From Bacteroidales bacterium UBA3696 (lineage in GTDB: Bacteria; Bacteroidota; Bacteroidia; Bacteroidales; Paludibacteraceae), in the NCBI GenBank assembly GCA_002372135.1, contig DFIN01000019.1, positions 1 through 32,544 on the forward strand: a stretch of 32,544 nucleotides of DNA. Direction: 5' to 3'. The position numbers were made by a program, and so were the translations under genes. Below the pieces are notes generated by a model. That model was not told where the DNA came from, searched no databases, and saw only the letters and a list, made by a program, of their open reading frames with translations. This document shows, piece by piece, positions 14,756 through 24,158 of the stretch (position 1 is the stretch's first letter; each line of letters starts with the position of its first letter).

Positions 14756-17700
14756 ATGAAAAAGATTTATTCTCATTTTTCTTTGGCACTATTAGTGTCC
14801 GTGTTACTGCTCTTTGCGGGAACACCGCGCGTATGGGCAACTGTGTACTACAAAATCCGCGTTGTGGCTGTGGATGCCAATGGAAGTCCGACTTGCAAAG
14901 GTAAAGTTTACGCCCATAGGGCTTATAGTCCTTCCACTGATATATCATTATATGCAGAAGGTGAATATACCTCGGATGTATCAAGTGAAAGTAAACCTGA
15001 CTATATAAATAAAGTTTGTTTATGCGCGGCAGATGTTGCTAACGAAGCCTATTTTGCCGGATGGTACAGCGATGAGGAATGCACACAACTGATAGCAGTT
15101 AACCCTTATGAGAAAACCTATAGTCATAAAGGCATCAATATAGGTGTTGCTTATTCGGAGGATTCCGAAACGGTTCCTACCACTACGTTTTACGCTAAAT
15201 TTGTTCGTCCGAACAATGTAGATTGGACTACGTACGGAGCCGATGCAACTGTTGCGGGCGACTATTACTTGTATAATGTCGGTTACAAAGCGTTTATGTC
15301 ATTAGACAACACAACAAGTGCAAAGTTATCTTACGACATCAACGTAGCAGTCGCTATTCATGTGGACGGCGGAACCACTCCAAAAATAAGTACCACCGTT
15401 GATAACAAGGCGATGTACCTTGTAAAATACGGAACTTTCTTTGCTGCAACAGGGAACTCGAATATCACAGCGACCACTTTAGAAGCCACTGACGGGTATT
15501 ACTATATCAAATTGAATTCACAATCCAAATACTGGCAAGCAAGCAGGAGTTCGGGCAGTTGCTCCAATGCAGCCAAAAACACCTCCGATCTATATGAACG
15601 TTGGGTGTTTATCCCCATCAGCGAATTGGAAAACAGAGCCGAAGTTCAATCATTGAACGCAAATGGGGACATCACTATTGATGCTTCACCAACGGCTACT
15701 TCTTCGGCTTTTGTTACATTCAATGTATCAGACATTGCTGCGCCCGACCACTTCAACTATTCGTTAATCGGTGGAGACGGTCATTTTGCGTTAGGCACTC
15801 CCGTACGGCGTCGCGATAATACAATAGCCGTGCCGGTGTCTTATACGTCGCAAAATATCCATTCGGGTACAACCACTCCTATTTCGACTGCTACCGTTAC
15901 GATGACCGCCAAGAACACGGATGAATCCACTGCCTCAGGAACGGTCTCGGCATACGTCAATCTGCAGCCGCAGTTTGCACTTCGTACCACCTCTTTGGAC
16001 TGGAGTTATGACACTGACGGAGAAACCCTATTGGAAACCTACTATACAGGTATGGCGATAGCTGCTTCAGAGCGGACACGATTGCAGAACCTGTTAGTAT
16101 GCAATCCCAACCTGACGAATAGCATTGCACAAAACAATGCTACATGGACGGCTACCATCACCGGCACAGATGCCAATCAGTTCCGCTTTGCCAATGGCAC
16201 GCAAACCGTGTCAGGGCTGTATACAGCGGAGTTGTTGGATGTGATTTTTGCACCTACATCCGGCGGCGACAAGACTGCCACGCTCACCGTCACCGTTTCC
16301 TATACCGATGCCAATGGTCAGACTTTAAGCGACATGAAACAGATTCCTCTGCAAGGGATATGCAGCAATGCAGAAGCCATCCTGCTCACCAAATCGGGCG
16401 AAGAAACGGCTTTTGCTTCCAGCACACAGGATGGGACATCTATGAACCCTTACGGTAGCCACGACTTTGGTTCGGTCATCAGTACCAATGCTGCCACACC
16501 GCTGACGATGGTAATGACCCGCACAGCCGGTGTGACGGATGTAGCCGTGGAGTGGGTGGACGGCGACGGCACTGCCACCAAGAGCGTCTTTACCTATGCT
16601 TTAAGCGGCAATACGCTCACCATCAACGCGCGACCTACTGTGGCTATTCAGCCCGATGGCAACAACAGCGTCTATACGGCTCGTCTGTTAGTGAAAGGCA
16701 AAAGCGGCGGTTCTGCCACCTACAATGTGCTTTGCTATGCCGATGTAACGCTCACCGAAACTCCCCTTTTAGTGCCCGAAGTAACATGGAATTGGAGCAC
16801 ATTGTCTGACTCCGTTACCGTCACCAACCCGCTTACAACCACTTCGGACGGAGTGTGGACGCTCACCAAAGTATCCGGAGAGAAACTCATCTATAATGCC
16901 GAAGACCAAACGGCAACCACCTTGTACCTGCACCATGAGCCCGGACATACGGCTACGTTTGCACTATCTATTCCGCAGACCGACACCTATGCTGCTTTTG
17001 TCCAAGAGTATGCGACCACAATTATTCCCGTTGTTCCGAAACCAATCCATCTGACGACTACGGCACAGTTTAATGACGCTTCTGTAATGACACATAAATC
17101 GTCTGAAAAATTTGTCGATGCTTCACACGAGTTATATATAGATTGGGGGGACGATGTATATTTCATGTTAGACGGATACGCACGAATGACTTTTGATTAC
17201 AGAAAGAAAAATACAATTACATGGGCTGTAACGGAGTATTACAAAGACAATAGTACGAACGTTATTCTATCCAACCATACGTTTGCAGAGGGTAGTAACG
17301 AAATAATAATCTCTCCTAAAACCGTAAAATTACTTATTAAAGGTACGGGAACTGGTAGCGGCGGCTATTTCACGGATGTTCGTTTTGAACCTATAGATAC
17401 CATTTACTCCACAGCAGCGAACAATCATGTGGTGCAGTTCGTCAATATGGAAGGCTCGGCTGCGGATGTAGTATTGCCATTCACCATCGCCAACAAACGA
17501 CAAGTTACTTTCACTTTGGACGAGACGGCGGCTCAATACTACGAACTGAAAGCCGCAGGCAAGACAACCGGTTCAAGCCTCACCTTTACAGCAGACGATG
17601 GGTTAGGTGTTTATCAAGAAGTCCAAACTACACTAACGGTAGCACTGAAAACGGGAGTTACACCCGAGCAAGCCCAAACTGCCGTAGGAATAATGACTGC

Positions 17701-20700
17701 AAAAGATAATTATACCTACGACGGCGAAACGCAAACCTATTCCATTCAGATTATCGTTGACCCATATAATGTAACCTATACCGCTGTTCCGGAGCACGGT
17801 GTATCTTATGAGGTTACCTATACGGACGGCTCGTTCAGCCATACCATTACAGATGTAGAGCAAGTCAAAATGCTTGAAATCATGGCAGGTGTGAGCACAG
17901 AAGTAACGCTATCTGCACCCGTTGCCGAAGCGGGCTATAAATTTATGGGTTGGTATATGGAGTCGCCGGACGGGAGCAAGCGTAAGTGTCTATCCGGTTC
18001 GCCGATCTTTACTACCCAAATTGTTGGCGCCAAACATGTCTATCCTGCATTCACTTTGGAGTCTGATCCCGTCTTCTCCATTGACGGTCAACTGACCACC
18101 TCATTGCAGGAAGCCACGCAGATGGGTGCGTTGTCCGAGTCAAAGACCATTATCGTCGTTTCCGATGGTACGGTAGCCGCAGGTACATACACCATACCTG
18201 CCGGTGTAACCCTGCTCATTCCTTATAAAGAGGGGCAAACCGCTCCTTCCGGTGCCATTGTGGAGCGAATCGCCTATACGACCCCATCCGCCTATCGCAC
18301 TCTGACTTTGGCTGACGGCGTACATATTGATGTGTATGGAAGCCTTGAAATGGGCGGATGTCAGTTCTGGGGAAGTCAAGGTGCCAACGGTACAGGTATC
18401 CCGACCGGCACCTACGGCAAATTGGTGATGAACGAAGGTAGCAGTATCACCCTGCAAAACGCTTCGGAATGTTGTGCTTGGGGTTATGTAGTAGGAGATG
18501 GTACGATTGATGCCCGCCGTGGGTCTATTGTGCGCGAACAATTCCAAATGTACGACTGGAAAGGCGGTTGGGGGTCTCTGAATATGTTGAATAACGAGCA
18601 GAGAGCCTTCCCCGTAACGCAGTACTTTATCCAAAATATCGAGTCGCCTGTAACCTTCCGCCCCGGCTCGCAATTGATAGGAGCCTCCAGCGTCTATGTC
18701 TTGTCAACTACATGCGTCGTAAATACAATTCAGATCATAGGCACATCGCATGCTATGTTTCTTATGGATGACGAAGATGATAGTGAGGCTACATGGGTGC
18801 GCAAACGCTATGATGCCACGAACGACAAACAGGTCTATGAGGTCAATAGCTCCGCCCACTTGGGCAATCTGAACTTTACGGTCAACGCGTTTGTAATCGG
18901 GTACATTGATATGCAATCTGCCAACTACAACCTGCCCATTACCAACAACATGAAGATTCGTGTCTTGTCCGGTAATATGGACATCACGCAAGCGACTTCG
19001 CTGCTGCCGGGTGCTGAATTGGAGATTGACAAGGAAGCCACTATCACCGTCAACGAGACCTACCTAGACGCTTTCGGCACAACCTTGGAGAATGCACTCT
19101 ACCTGTACGATACGAGCGAATGGGGTCCCTACTGCTTCAGCAATGCATACGCGCAACATGTCCGCTATTGCCCGAGTTGGACCAACGGAACAGTATGCCC
19201 CAGAGCCGCAGCCAACGGCACAATTTCTTTGGAAGCTTTGGCAGATGCGAAGGTTAATGTACATGGCACCTTCAAATTAGACGGCATGCTCTATACCACG
19301 GCAAGCGGTGCGAACATATTCTCCACCAACGAGGATGCCGGCACGGTCATCTTTAACAAACAAGCACCCTCAGCCAGCGGCACACTGACCATCTGGTCAT
19401 CGCAAACGGGTTCGGGCAGCGAAACCGAACCGCACTATACCACCTGCGCCACCAACCCCGCATGGCTTCGCAATGGCGACAACTCGTTTGTCTATTCCAA
19501 CGGTACGGCGGCAGGCAAGTCCTACTGCTTTATGAACAACCGCTGGACTCAACTCACTGTGGACGAAGACAACGAGTGCTTCATGGTGGACAACTACGGA
19601 CTCTTTTATGCCAAACCGTCCGACTATGTAGCCGTCATTGCCACCAAAGACCCTGACACCAAAGAAATAACCGGCAACGCCGACCATACATTCAGCGACT
19701 ATGCCGGCCAGGGGCGGCTATTCATCCTTATGCCCGACAACTGCCAGTGGTGGGAAGTAACGCTGCAAAACAACCTCTACTACTGCGCGAAGAACAACAA
19801 GTACTATTATTACAGCACCGAAGCAGGCAACGAAGGGTGGATGGAGAAGAAATTCACCATCACATGGAACGACTATGACGGTACAGAGATCACGACCTAT
19901 GAACTGACCTATGGCTCTACACCGCAGTATCTTGGAACGAACCCGAGCCGTGAGTCGAACCTTGACTATACCTACAACTTCACGGGGTGGACACCTGCCA
20001 TCGCAGCCGTAACGGGCGATGCCACCTATACAGCCACCTACCAACAAGTTGTCCGCATGTTTGCCATCACCTTCCGTGACGAAAACGGCAACCTCATTGA
20101 GCGTCAATACCTCAGCCACAACACCGTGCCTGAATGTACTGCCAATGTGGACAGATACGGGTTCTACCAATACTGGGAACCTGCCATTGCGGCTGTCACC
20201 GCTGATGCTACCTATACTTGCCGCTATCTTGCCACTCCCCCCACCGAGTTCACTGTCACTTTCAAGAACTACGATGGCACTACCCTGCAAACAAGTACGG
20301 TGGATGAGAATACGGATATCACCTATACGGGTACTACACCTACGCGCAATCCATCAGGCGAATATACCTATTCATTCGCTGGTTGGAGCCCGGCCTTGGT
20401 AGCAGGCACTAAGCCCACGTCCGATATGGTTTATACGGCTACTTATGCGGAAATACCTCGTTCGTACGCCATCCGCTTCTACCAGGAAGACGGTTCAACG
20501 CAAATTGGCGAAACGCAGTATGTGGGGTATGGTATTGCTCCCGTTCTGCCTGCCACTAACTTGGTGGTGAAAAACAATCCCGTAGCAGGACGCAACTATA
20601 CGTACTCGTGGTCGCCTGCCGTGGTGGGTGCTACACAAGACAAAGACTATACCGCCTCGTGGACCTATACCACGCAGTTGCACACCGTCACCGTCAACAG

Positions 20701-22204
20701 CACAGGTTGTACAGTAACAGGTGCGGGTGTATTTGAATATGGTACAGATGTAACGCTCACCTACTCGGTGAACACCGGCTATGACGCATCTACGCTCACC
20801 CTTACCTGCGTGGACGAGGATGGCAACACGGTGGCAAGCGTGAGCGAAACAGCCACCTCAAAGACTTACACCTTGACAAAGAATATCACCTTCACGGCAA
20901 CGGCAACAGCCTATTCGACCTTGGAGATTGCAGAAGATGCCTCACAAACCATTCTACCCGGCACAACGGTGCAAGACCTTATCATTAACGCGGGTGAGGG
21001 CGTTTCGGGCGAACTGATTGGTGCAAGCAATCTGACCATCACCGGCAATGCTTATTTCGACTACCACATCAACGCTTCTGCCTATACTCGCCAAGGACAA
21101 GAATGGTATGCCTTTGGCGTTCCGTTTGCGGTGGATGCTACGGAGGGTATTTACGAAGGCGCAACTACTACGAAACTCGTTCTTGGAACGGATATCGACA
21201 TTGTCTATTACGACGGTGCCAAACGGGCACAAGACGGTTCGGAGAATGTCAACAACTGGAAATACGTGGAAGACCTTGGCAACAAGACTCTCCAACCCGG
21301 TACGCTCTATATGATGGCATTTGCGCGTGCATACAACGGCATTGTCCGCTTCCAAATGAAGTCCGGTTCAGCACTTGACAACTCAGGTAGTGCCTCCGTC
21401 AGCGAGTACGCTTCCGCCAATGAGGCTGATGCCAACTGGAACGGCATAGCCAACCCCGCTCTGTACAAGGCTTATCTCAATACAGGTGTAAGCGTAGGTC
21501 AGTACCGCAATAGTGCCACCGGCGCATGGGGTACGGTGGACCTGACTTCGGAGAAGTTCGTCGTAGGTCGCCCCGTCTTCGTTCAGTCGCACAACACCCA
21601 AACCGTAACCCTCTCCACAACAGCCCTTTCTTCTGCCCCGCTCCGCCGTATGGCTGCTCCTGAAGATGAAGTGAAAGCACAAATTGTACTGACAGACAGT
21701 AAGGCAACAGAAGCCGACCGCATCTTTGTGACAGCCAACGAGGAAAAGACGGAAGACCGCTATATGATCGGACAAGATCTTGCCAAAGCAGGCATCAGCA
21801 GCAAAGTGGCACAGATGTGGATTAGCCGATACGGTTCGCAACTATGCGTCAATACTACGGCTTTGGAGAATGGCACAGCCAACTATCCGATCACTCTGTT
21901 CGCTCCCAAGGCAGGAGAATACACGCTACGCGTAGATAAGATGCAAGGCGAAGCCAAACTCTATCTCACCTATCTTGGCGAAGTGATTGCCAATCTTACG
22001 AACGGAGCCTACCCTGTCCAACTGCCCAAAGGCAATACCCAAGGATATGGTCTGCGGCTCGTGAACGGCAAAAACGGAGTCGTAACCCATCTCGACGAAG
22101 CCATCGAAGGACAAGACAGCGTGGAGAAAGTGATTCGCAACGGACAACTCTTCATCATTCGCCAAGGTCAGGTGTATGACGCTACGGGTAAGTTGATTCA
22201 ATAA
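14756..22204 (+). CDS. Giant secreted repeat protein (2482 aa) with InlB-type repeats and C-terminal tail motif
   Basis: From the ATG at 14756 the protein has a signal peptide (about 1-28, MKKIYSHFSLALLVSVLLLF then AGTPRVWA). Long beta-rich Ser/Thr/Asn-rich regions follow. Residues about 1699-1970 hold at least four tandem units of the Listeria-Bacteroides (InlB B-repeat/Flg_new) kind, with the recurrent ends FTGWTPAIAAVTGDATYTATY, YWEPAIAAVTADATYTCRY, FAGWSPALVAG and YSWSPAVVGATQDKDYTASW. Around 2057-2150 is a module with LIINAG and WYAFGVPFAVDATEGIY, often seen in Bacteroidales surface proteins. The extreme C-terminus reads KVIRNGQLFIIRQG then Y-x-x-TG. I infer an exported, probably surface-exposed adhesin or matrix protein; there is no enzymatic motif. 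The frame opens with TTG at 14708, inside the leader hairpin, so that start is rejected. It is followed by a 54-aa ORF before the terminator. Confidence 0.88.
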   Translation: MKKIYSHFSLALLVSVLLLFAGTPRVWATVYYKIRVVAVDANGSPTCKGKVYAHRAYSPSTDISLYAEGEYTSDVSSESKPDYINKVCLCAADVANEAYFAGWYSDEECTQLIAVNPYEKTYSHKGINIGVAYSEDSETVPTTTFYAKFVRPNNVDWTTYGADATVAGDYYLYNVGYKAFMSLDNTTSAKLSYDINVAVAIHVDGGTTPKISTTVDNKAMYLVKYGTFFAATGNSNITATTLEATDGYYYIKLNSQSKYWQASRSSGSCSNAAKNTSDLYERWVFIPISELENRAEVQSLNANGDITIDASPTATSSAFVTFNVSDIAAPDHFNYSLIGGDGHFALGTPVRRRDNTIAVPVSYTSQNIHSGTTTPISTATVTMTAKNTDESTASGTVSAYVNLQPQFALRTTSLDWSYDTDGETLLETYYTGMAIAASERTRLQNLLVCNPNLTNSIAQNNATWTATITGTDANQFRFANGTQTVSGLYTAELLDVIFAPTSGGDKTATLTVTVSYTDANGQTLSDMKQIPLQGICSNAEAILLTKSGEETAFASSTQDGTSMNPYGSHDFGSVISTNAATPLTMVMTRTAGVTDVAVEWVDGDGTATKSVFTYALSGNTLTINARPTVAIQPDGNNSVYTARLLVKGKSGGSATYNVLCYADVTLTETPLLVPEVTWNWSTLSDSVTVTNPLTTTSDGVWTLTKVSGEKLIYNAEDQTATTLYLHHEPGHTATFALSIPQTDTYAAFVQEYATTIIPVVPKPIHLTTTAQFNDASVMTHKSSEKFVDASHELYIDWGDDVYFMLDGYARMTFDYRKKNTITWAVTEYYKDNSTNVILSNHTFAEGSNEIIISPKTVKLLIKGTGTGSGGYFTDVRFEPIDTIYSTAANNHVVQFVNMEGSAADVVLPFTIANKRQVTFTLDETAAQYYELKAAGKTTGSSLTFTADDGLGVYQEVQTTLTVALKTGVTPEQAQTAVGIMTAKDNYTYDGETQTYSIQIIVDPYNVTYTAVPEHGVSYEVTYTDGSFSHTITDVEQVKMLEIMAGVSTEVTLSAPVAEAGYKFMGWYMESPDGSKRKCLSGSPIFTTQIVGAKHVYPAFTLESDPVFSIDGQLTTSLQEATQMGALSESKTIIVVSDGTVAAGTYTIPAGVTLLIPYKEGQTAPSGAIVERIAYTTPSAYRTLTLADGVHIDVYGSLEMGGCQFWGSQGANGTGIPTGTYGKLVMNEGSSITLQNASECCAWGYVVGDGTIDARRGSIVREQFQMYDWKGGWGSLNMLNNEQRAFPVTQYFIQNIESPVTFRPGSQLIGASSVYVLSTTCVVNTIQIIGTSHAMFLMDDEDDSEATWVRKRYDATNDKQVYEVNSSAHLGNLNFTVNAFVIGYIDMQSANYNLPITNNMKIRVLSGNMDITQATSLLPGAELEIDKEATITVNETYLDAFGTTLENALYLYDTSEWGPYCFSNAYAQHVRYCPSWTNGTVCPRAAANGTISLEALADAKVNVHGTFKLDGMLYTTASGANIFSTNEDAGTVIFNKQAPSASGTLTIWSSQTGSGSETEPHYTTCATNPAWLRNGDNSFVYSNGTAAGKSYCFMNNRWTQLTVDEDNECFMVDNYGLFYAKPSDYVAVIATKDPDTKEITGNADHTFSDYAGQGRLFILMPDNCQWWEVTLQNNLYYCAKNNKYYYYSTEAGNEGWMEKKFTITWNDYDGTEITTYELTYGSTPQYLGTNPSRESNLDYTYNFTGWTPAIAAVTGDATYTATYQQVVRMFAITFRDENGNLIERQYLSHNTVPECTANVDRYGFYQYWEPAIAAVTADATYTCRYLATPPTEFTVTFKNYDGTTLQTSTVDENTDITYTGTTPTRNPSGEYTYSFAGWSPALVAGTKPTSDMVYTATYAEIPRSYAIRFYQEDGSTQIGETQYVGYGIAPVLPATNLVVKNNPVAGRNYTYSWSPAVVGATQDKDYTASWTYTTQLHTVTVNSTGCTVTGAGVFEYGTDVTLTYSVNTGYDASTLTLTCVDEDGNTVASVSETATSKTYTLTKNITFTATATAYSTLEIAEDASQTILPGTTVQDLIINAGEGVSGELIGASNLTITGNAYFDYHINASAYTRQGQEWYAFGVPFAVDATEGIYEGATTTKLVLGTDIDIVYYDGAKRAQDGSENVNNWKYVEDLGNKTLQPGTLYMMAFARAYNGIVRFQMKSGSALDNSGSASVSEYASANEADANWNGIANPALYKAYLNTGVSVGQYRNSATGAWGTVDLTSEKFVVGRPVFVQSHNTQTVTLSTTALSSAPLRRMAAPEDEVKAQIVLTDSKATEADRIFVTANEEKTEDRYMIGQDLAKAGISSKVAQMWISRYGSQLCVNTTALENGTANYPITLFAPKAGEYTLRVDKMQGEAKLYLTYLGEVIANLTNGAYPVQLPKGNTQGYGLRLVNGKNGVVTHLDEAIEGQDSVEKVIRNGQLFIIRQGQVYDATGKLIQ
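19849..20667 (+). repeat. Tandem InlB/Flg_new-type repeat block inside the giant gene
   Basis: Four coding units of about 60-70 codons, diverged in DNA but alike in protein. Each begins with a strand such as FTITWNDYDG, FAITFRDENG, FTVTFKNYDG or YAIRFYQEDG and ends with GW/YW-x-PA....TYTATY or a close variant. A fifth, degenerate unit (HTVTVNSTGCTVTGAG) follows. These domains are beta-grasp-like folds in extracellular proteins. Confidence 0.75.
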
Positions 22205-22237
22205 ATCGTAAATGTATAATTATAAATCCGGAACAGC

Positions 22238-22402
22238 ATGAAACCTTATATCATTCCAAGAACGGAGAAAGTCATCTTTTGTGGCAACACGGACACACTC
22301 AATTTTTCCAACCTCACAGATGCAACCAATGCGGGCAACCCGGGTGCTCCTGCCCGTCGCAGTACGGACATAATACCCGGCAACAAACGGCTTGAACGGT
22401 AA
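22238..22402 (+). CDS. Small 54-aa protein downstream of the giant gene
   Basis: The ORF begins MKPYIIPRTEKVIFCGNTDT and ends in RLER. It lies 33 bp after the giant gene's stop and 29 bp before a strong terminator, so it is probably the second cistron. Its form (MKPYI-x-P-x-T-E, a short hydrophobic stretch, then a Gly/Asn/Pro-rich segment NAGNPGAPARR) resembles short uncharacterised proteins found beside surface proteins in Prevotella and relatives. That resemblance is from memory. There is no signal peptide, membrane segment or known domain. The function is unknown. Confidence 0.65.
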   Translation: MKPYIIPRTEKVIFCGNTDTLNFSNLTDATNAGNPGAPARRSTDIIPGNKRLER

Positions 22403-22431
22403 AAACGCATCTATAAGCTGAATCATTACCG

Positions 22432-22472
22432 TCACGGGGGAAGGTATTGCATCCTGCCCCCGTGATATTTTT
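22432..22472 (+). terminator. Rho-independent terminator of the giant-gene transcript
   Basis: TCACGGGGG (22432-22440) pairs perfectly with CCCCCGTGA (22457-22465), with a small inner AGG/CCT stem, followed by TATTTTT. It separates the giant-gene unit from gltX. Confidence 0.88.
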
Positions 22473-22474
22473 CA

Positions 22475-22506
22475 TTTGCTCACTTACGTAATACACACTA
22501 TTTTTG
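22475..22506 (+). promoter_or_regulatory. Promoter of gltX
   Basis: TTTG (22475-22478), 20-nt spacer and TATTTTTG (22499-22506) match the Bacteroidetes consensus, starting 3 nt after the preceding terminator's T-run. The predicted leader is about 40 nt. Confidence 0.8.
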
Positions 22507-22552
22507 CGGCGAAATTATAGTAACCTATTTTTTAATTTCCACCACCCGCTGT

Positions 22553-24115
22553 ATGAATCAGAAAGTTCGTGTTCGCTTTGCCCCGTCACCCACGGGTGCA
22601 CTGCACATCGGCGGTGTCCGCACCGCGCTCTACAACTACCTCTTCGCCCGCCAACACGGCGGAGATATGCTCCTTCGTATTGAAGACACCGACTCCACCC
22701 GTTTCGTTCCCGGAGCCGAACAATACATCATAGAAGCCTTGGATTGGCTCGGCATAGAGATTGACGAAGGCATCTGCCTTTCAGCCCCTAACGGCAAAGG
22801 TGAGCACGGTCCGTATCGGCAAAGCGAGCGGCGCGAAATCTACCATCGCTACGTACAACAACTCTTAGACAGCGGACATGCCTACTACGCCTTCGACACG
22901 CCCGAAGCCTTGGAGCAAAAGCGCAAAGAGATTGCCAATTTCCAATACGATGCTCGCACACGCGGCGAGATGGACAACTCATTGACCCGCCCTATGCAGG
23001 AGGTCAAAGAGCGCATTGCACAAGGCGAAAAGTATGTAGTCCGCTTCAAGATTGAACCGGGAGAAGAGGTGGTGGTACACGACCTTATCCGAGGCGATGT
23101 GAGCATCATGTCCGATATATTGGACGACAAAGTGCTCTATAAATCTGCCGACGACCTGCCTACCTATCACCTCGCCAATATAGTGGATGACCACTTGATG
23201 GAAGTTACTCATGTCATTCGCGGCGAAGAGTGGTTGCCATCGGCTCCGCTACATGTACTGCTCTATCGCGCTTTTGGCTGGACAGACACGATGCCGCAAT
23301 TCGCTCACCTGCCTCTGCTGCTCAAACCCGACGGCAACGGCAAATTGAGCAAACGCGACGGCGACCGATTGGGATTCCCCGTTTTCCCCTTGGAGTTCCA
23401 CAACCAAAAAGAAGGGACGGTCAGCCGCGGCTATCGCGAAGACGGATACTTCCCCGAAGCGGTCATCAATTTCCTTGCACTGCTCGGATGGCACAATACG
23501 GGCGACCAGGAACTCTACACGATGCAAGAATTGATTGACCAATTCTCCTTGGAGCGTGTCAGCAAAGCCGGTGCCAAGTTCGATTACGAAAAAGGCAAAT
23601 GGTTCAACCACCAATACCTCATCCGCCGCTCAGACGACGAATTAGCGACCCTCTTCCGCCCCATAGCCTTGCAGCACCTCAACGACCTGAACATAGCAGA
23701 CACCCCCGCCGCCCAACATGCTTTGGAACAACTGCCGCAAATAGTGGGACTGCTCAAAGAGCGCGTCAATTTTGTAAGCGAACTATGGGAACAGGCTGAC
23801 TTTTTCTTCGTGGCTCCTACCCAATTCGACCCCAAATCGGTACAAAAACGCTGGAAAGAAGACAGCTCGCAACGTATGCAGGAACTGCTCGCCCTATTGG
23901 AAAAGGAAGACGACTGGACTGCCGAACACTTGGATAGCATAGTCATGCCTTGGATTGCTGAAAATGACTACGGAGTGGGCAATGTGATGAACGCCTTCCG
24001 TGTATGCTTGGTAGGAGCGGCACGAGGTCCCCATATATGGGCTATCACGGACATACTGGGTAAAGAAGAAACAATAGCCCGTACCCGCCAATCGCTCAAC
24101 TACCTTTCCAAATAA
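22553..24115 (+). CDS. gltX: Glutamyl-tRNA synthetase
   Basis: This 520-aa class I aminoacyl-tRNA synthetase charges tRNA-Glu with glutamate in the cytoplasm. It has the N-terminal signature FAPSPTGALHIGGVRTALYNYLF (HIGH motif as H18-I-G-G21), the GluRS core RIEDTDSTR, and the KMSKS-type motif KLSKR (264-268). The C-terminal helical anticodon-binding domain follows. An insertion after KLSKR (PVFPLEFHNQKEGTVSRGYREDG) is consistent with Bacteroidetes GluRS. Length is normal for the family in this phylum. It has its own promoter, and the M3 peptidase starts 43 bp after it. Confidence 0.98.
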   Translation: MNQKVRVRFAPSPTGALHIGGVRTALYNYLFARQHGGDMLLRIEDTDSTRFVPGAEQYIIEALDWLGIEIDEGICLSAPNGKGEHGPYRQSERREIYHRYVQQLLDSGHAYYAFDTPEALEQKRKEIANFQYDARTRGEMDNSLTRPMQEVKERIAQGEKYVVRFKIEPGEEVVVHDLIRGDVSIMSDILDDKVLYKSADDLPTYHLANIVDDHLMEVTHVIRGEEWLPSAPLHVLLYRAFGWTDTMPQFAHLPLLLKPDGNGKLSKRDGDRLGFPVFPLEFHNQKEGTVSRGYREDGYFPEAVINFLALLGWHNTGDQELYTMQELIDQFSLERVSKAGAKFDYEKGKWFNHQYLIRRSDDELATLFRPIALQHLNDLNIADTPAAQHALEQLPQIVGLLKERVNFVSELWEQADFFFVAPTQFDPKSVQKRWKEDSSQRMQELLALLEKEDDWTAEHLDSIVMPWIAENDYGVGNVMNAFRVCLVGAARGPHIWAITDILGKEETIARTRQSLNYLSK

Positions 24116-24158
24116 CAGATAGATATTCGCATAGTTCACTTTCCAATATCATTTCCTT

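Noticed and set aside
18140..20290. Long minus-strand ORFs (177 and 190 aa) opposite the giant gene
   Set aside because: Antisense to a repeat-rich gene; no promoter and no recognisable domain.
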